Origin: Herbaspirillum autotrophicum
GTDB taxonomy: Bacteria; Pseudomonadota; Gammaproteobacteria; Burkholderiales; Burkholderiaceae_D
DNA: 64,000 bases
Assembly (NCBI RefSeq): GCF_001189915.1
Contig: NZ_LFLS01000002.1
Location: 62,001-126,000 of the forward strand
Direction of reading: 5' to 3'
Below, piece by piece: positions 62,258 to 64,000 of the stretch. Position numbers and translations under genes: made by a program. The notes beneath the pieces are model-generated. The model saw only the letters and a program-made list of their open reading frames with translations. It was not told the origin of the DNA and did not search any database. Each line of letters starts with the position of its first letter. The first letter of the stretch is position 1.

Positions 62258-64000
62258 AACCCGTCACTATTAGCACCTATCAGTGTATCGGGGATGAGAA
62301 GCGCACAGAGAATGTGCTGTCTGTGTTCGTCCACCCCGTGGTCATCCGAGATGAGATGCTGGATGACGAGATAGCGCCGGCACTCAGTAATCATGGTCCT
62401 TTCGAACGGATCAATTTCCATGGCGCTCCTGAGTCCATTACGGATATCCGACGAATTCTTCAGGGACAATCCTCCTCTTTTCTCCGCCTTCGGAAAGGTG
62501 AACCTAAAATCAGCTTGATGAGCTGGTCAAACGAGCCTGGAGGTGGCTTTGAAGCCCAGACGTTGGATGGTACGGTTACCAATAGTCCGAGGTTGGTGAT
62601 ACAAGAAAGGCGCTTCTCATTATTTAATGTATTTGAGAAGAATGGCGGCTTGGTCACTGCTAGCCGTGGGACGCACTTTACGAAGCCCTCTGGTTCCCAT
62701 TCCAGGCAATTTTTGAGGGCGGCGAATGTGTTCGAGCAGAGTGCGGTCAGCCATCAGTTGGTATTCTGGCTTTATCCTTTGTTGCGCGGCAAGACTATCC
62801 GGCGCCTGATTGTCGATACATCGGGCATCGCGTCAATCGCTTACGCACTAGCTTACGAGCGATTAAGACGAGGTGATGCCGAGGCGTTACCGGCTATAGA
62901 GTCTCATGCGTCCTACGGTGGACTGGAAAAGCTCAGAGTTACCGATCCAGAAGGGACGATTTTTCTGATTTCAGCCTCGACATCCGGGAAGCTGGCTAGC
63001 GAACTCATCAAACGTAATGCGAAAAAAGAGAATATTTTCACATTGTTTTACTTAGGAGATCAAACACCTGGTGTAGTGCTCTGCAATCTGGCGACCGACT
63101 CGCAGCTTGATTTCAAGGGACTTGCATTTATCGACAACTATTCGCAAGCCAATTGTCCTGACTGCAAAAAACATTCCTATCCCATTCCGATCGTTGGCGA
63201 TCAATTTCGTACAGAGCCGGCAAAGGTTGAGGAAATCACCGTCAATCTAGCGGATTTCGACGAAAACACCCGAGCACTACTAGACAAGGTGGTGAGTACG
63301 GGCCTGTTCAAAGTCTACAAAACGGTCGAAAACCGTCAATTTGAGCTCTATCTCGACGTCGAGAACATGCTGAAGGCGAAGACGGGTGATAAAGATGCTA
63401 GGAGTCGGGTCAAGGAGATTTCCAAGCGACTGAATCGTCTCCTTCAGCGCGGATTGCCAGTTCATTTGAAGAGGATAGTTCCAACATCATATCCAGGGAC
63501 CTATGCCCTTACCAAACAAGCGAAGACGTTTGTGCCGGAGCAGCTCCGGGGAGCAGTGAAGATCGTCGCGCCGCAAGCTCTGCTCATGAGTAAAGCCCCC
63601 GATGCGGGCGCAACACTAGTTGTGTCGGCTTGCCTTGATGAGGCCAGTGAGTTGATGGGGATCAGCCGAGATTTGCGCGCGGTGCAACCTGGTGGTGCTA
63701 TTACCTACGTCAGTCCGATCTTCCGCTTCGCCTCTGACGATGAGCGCAAGCGGATGGAATCCAATTTGACCTATGGGGATCAGGGACCCAAGACATTTAC
63801 CCAACTTTCGGTACTGAATCTCGACCTGCCACGATGTGAAGCTGATCATAGTTGGCAGAAAGAATTCACGCGGCTGAATGAAGTCAAATATTGGTTCGAG
63901 CTGGAGGGCCACACCACTCCAGCAAGCATTAATGAGCGCATCGAATTACTGAGACAAGCACCAGCAACAGGCTTGGTCGATGCGTTGTTCTGGCCAAGTC
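62254..64000 (+). CDS. Large protein with phosphoribosyltransferase-like motifs, cut by the window end
   Basis: An open frame from ATG 62254 to the end of the window: 582 codons with no stop, so the gene is incomplete here. Residues 140-160 (THFTKPSGSHSRQFLRAANVF) resemble the start of an orotate phosphoribosyltransferase-like fold; 183-205 (RRLIVDTSGIASIAYALAY) and 235-255 (IFLISASTSGKLASELI) look like the following beta strand and phosphate loop, although the acidic DD of the PRPP loop is not evident. NCPDCKKHSYPIPIVGDQF (300-318) has a CxxC. A second such region may exist at 453-490 (ATLVVSACLDEASELMG). I infer a PRTase-like effector or sensor paired with the upstream GHKL ATPase; this is not established. 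Confidence 0.65.
   Translation, partial: MKPVTISTYQCIGDEKRTENVLSVFVHPVVIRDEMLDDEIAPALSNHGPFERINFHGAPESITDIRRILQGQSSSFLRLRKGEPKISLMSWSNEPGGGFEAQTLDGTVTNSPRLVIQERRFSLFNVFEKNGGLVTASRGTHFTKPSGSHSRQFLRAANVFEQSAVSHQLVFWLYPLLRGKTIRRLIVDTSGIASIAYALAYERLRRGDAEALPAIESHASYGGLEKLRVTDPEGTIFLISASTSGKLASELIKRNAKKENIFTLFYLGDQTPGVVLCNLATDSQLDFKGLAFIDNYSQANCPDCKKHSYPIPIVGDQFRTEPAKVEEITVNLADFDENTRALLDKVVSTGLFKVYKTVENRQFELYLDVENMLKAKTGDKDARSRVKEISKRLNRLLQRGLPVHLKRIVPTSYPGTYALTKQAKTFVPEQLRGAVKIVAPQALLMSKAPDAGATLVVSACLDEASELMGISRDLRAVQPGGAITYVSPIFRFASDDERKRMESNLTYGDQGPKTFTQLSVLNLDLPRCEADHSWQKEFTRLNEVKYWFELEGHTTPASINERIELLRQAPATGLVDALFWPS

Larger units (their letters stand above)
54775..64000 (+). mobile_element. 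Tn7-like transposon (left part)
   Basis: Repeats at the left are followed by tnsA-, tnsB-, tnsC- and tniQ-like genes, all on the plus strand and tightly packed. The region is visibly richer in A and T than the flanking chromosome and uses AT-ending codons, which points to transfer. Cargo begins about 100 bp after tniQ and runs out of the window, so the right end and target duplication cannot be seen. The start given is that of the first repeat, not the true terminus. Confidence 0.75.

Noticed and set aside
54025..64000. CRISPR array or Cas genes that would mark a guide-directed transposon.
   Set aside because: No regularly spaced repeats or Cas-like proteins in the visible part; the 19-bp repeats are irregular and degenerate. 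The unseen part of the element could still hold one.

Overview
The window looks like a piece of a betaproteobacterial chromosome, most likely Oxalobacteraceae (Herbaspirillum/Collimonas/Janthinobacterium-like). This is inferred from gene content, high-GC coding sequence, MetA and LysR sequence style and the CMD/AhpD/peptide-ABC operon type; no rRNA or tRNA is present to fix the taxonomy.

Region 1 (69-11049): a LysR regulator, then a tightly packed plus-strand operon: FAD/NAD(P) oxidoreductase, two peptide-type ABC permeases, two ATPases, a periplasmic binding protein, an acyl-CoA thioesterase/dienelactone-hydrolase-like enzyme, two CMD (AhpD-fold) proteins and a stand-alone GcvH-like lipoyl carrier. 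Most neighbours overlap by 4-8 bp. It reads as an uptake and oxidative processing system whose substrate I cannot name. Region 2 (11113-12622): a hipBA-type toxin-antitoxin pair with a long imperfect palindrome reaching the hipB start codon. Region 3 (12661-19554): chromosomal genes, mainly on the minus strand (chemoreceptor, M14 deacylase, MHS-family MFS transporter, LysR, VOC-like protein), plus a secreted cytochrome c. Region 4 (19555-20503): gene-poor, with a hairpin and an eroded reading frame.

Region 5 (20504-52927): a hybrid NRPS/PKS cluster. The line reads A-KR-T / C-A-T-C-A-T-KS-AT-KR-ACP / docking-C-A-T-E-C-A-T-E-C. The predicted backbone is a reduced (hydroxy acid-type) starter, a beta-alanine (binding-pocket code VDWTISLADK), an amino acid extended with malonate and ketoreduced (a statine-like gamma-amino-beta-hydroxy unit), then two residues each followed by an epimerase. 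There is no thioesterase in cis; the last domain is a condensation domain with an intact HHxxxDG. Support genes follow: MbtH-like protein, DUF697-like membrane protein, type II thioesterase, an unknown secreted protein, a tiny membrane protein, a PvdE/SyrD-like exporter, an SPFH membrane protein and, convergently, a Sfp-type phosphopantetheinyl transferase followed by a second DUF697-like gene with an in-frame amber codon. No siderophore receptor or ornithine hydroxylase is visible.

Region 6 (53098-54147): metA, with Glu at position 111 (a residue linked to acetyl-CoA use), and a leftover C-terminal piece of an IS3-family transposase.

Region 7 (about 54775 to beyond 64000): a clearly AT-richer Tn7-like transposon. 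About five degenerate 19-bp repeats (candidate TnsB sites) precede tnsA-tnsB-tnsC-tniQ. Cargo inside the window is a DEDDh exonuclease and a translationally coupled pair: a GHKL ATPase and a large protein with phosphoribosyltransferase-like motifs that runs off the window end. That pair is the best candidate for an undescribed, possibly defensive, system. No CRISPR array was seen.
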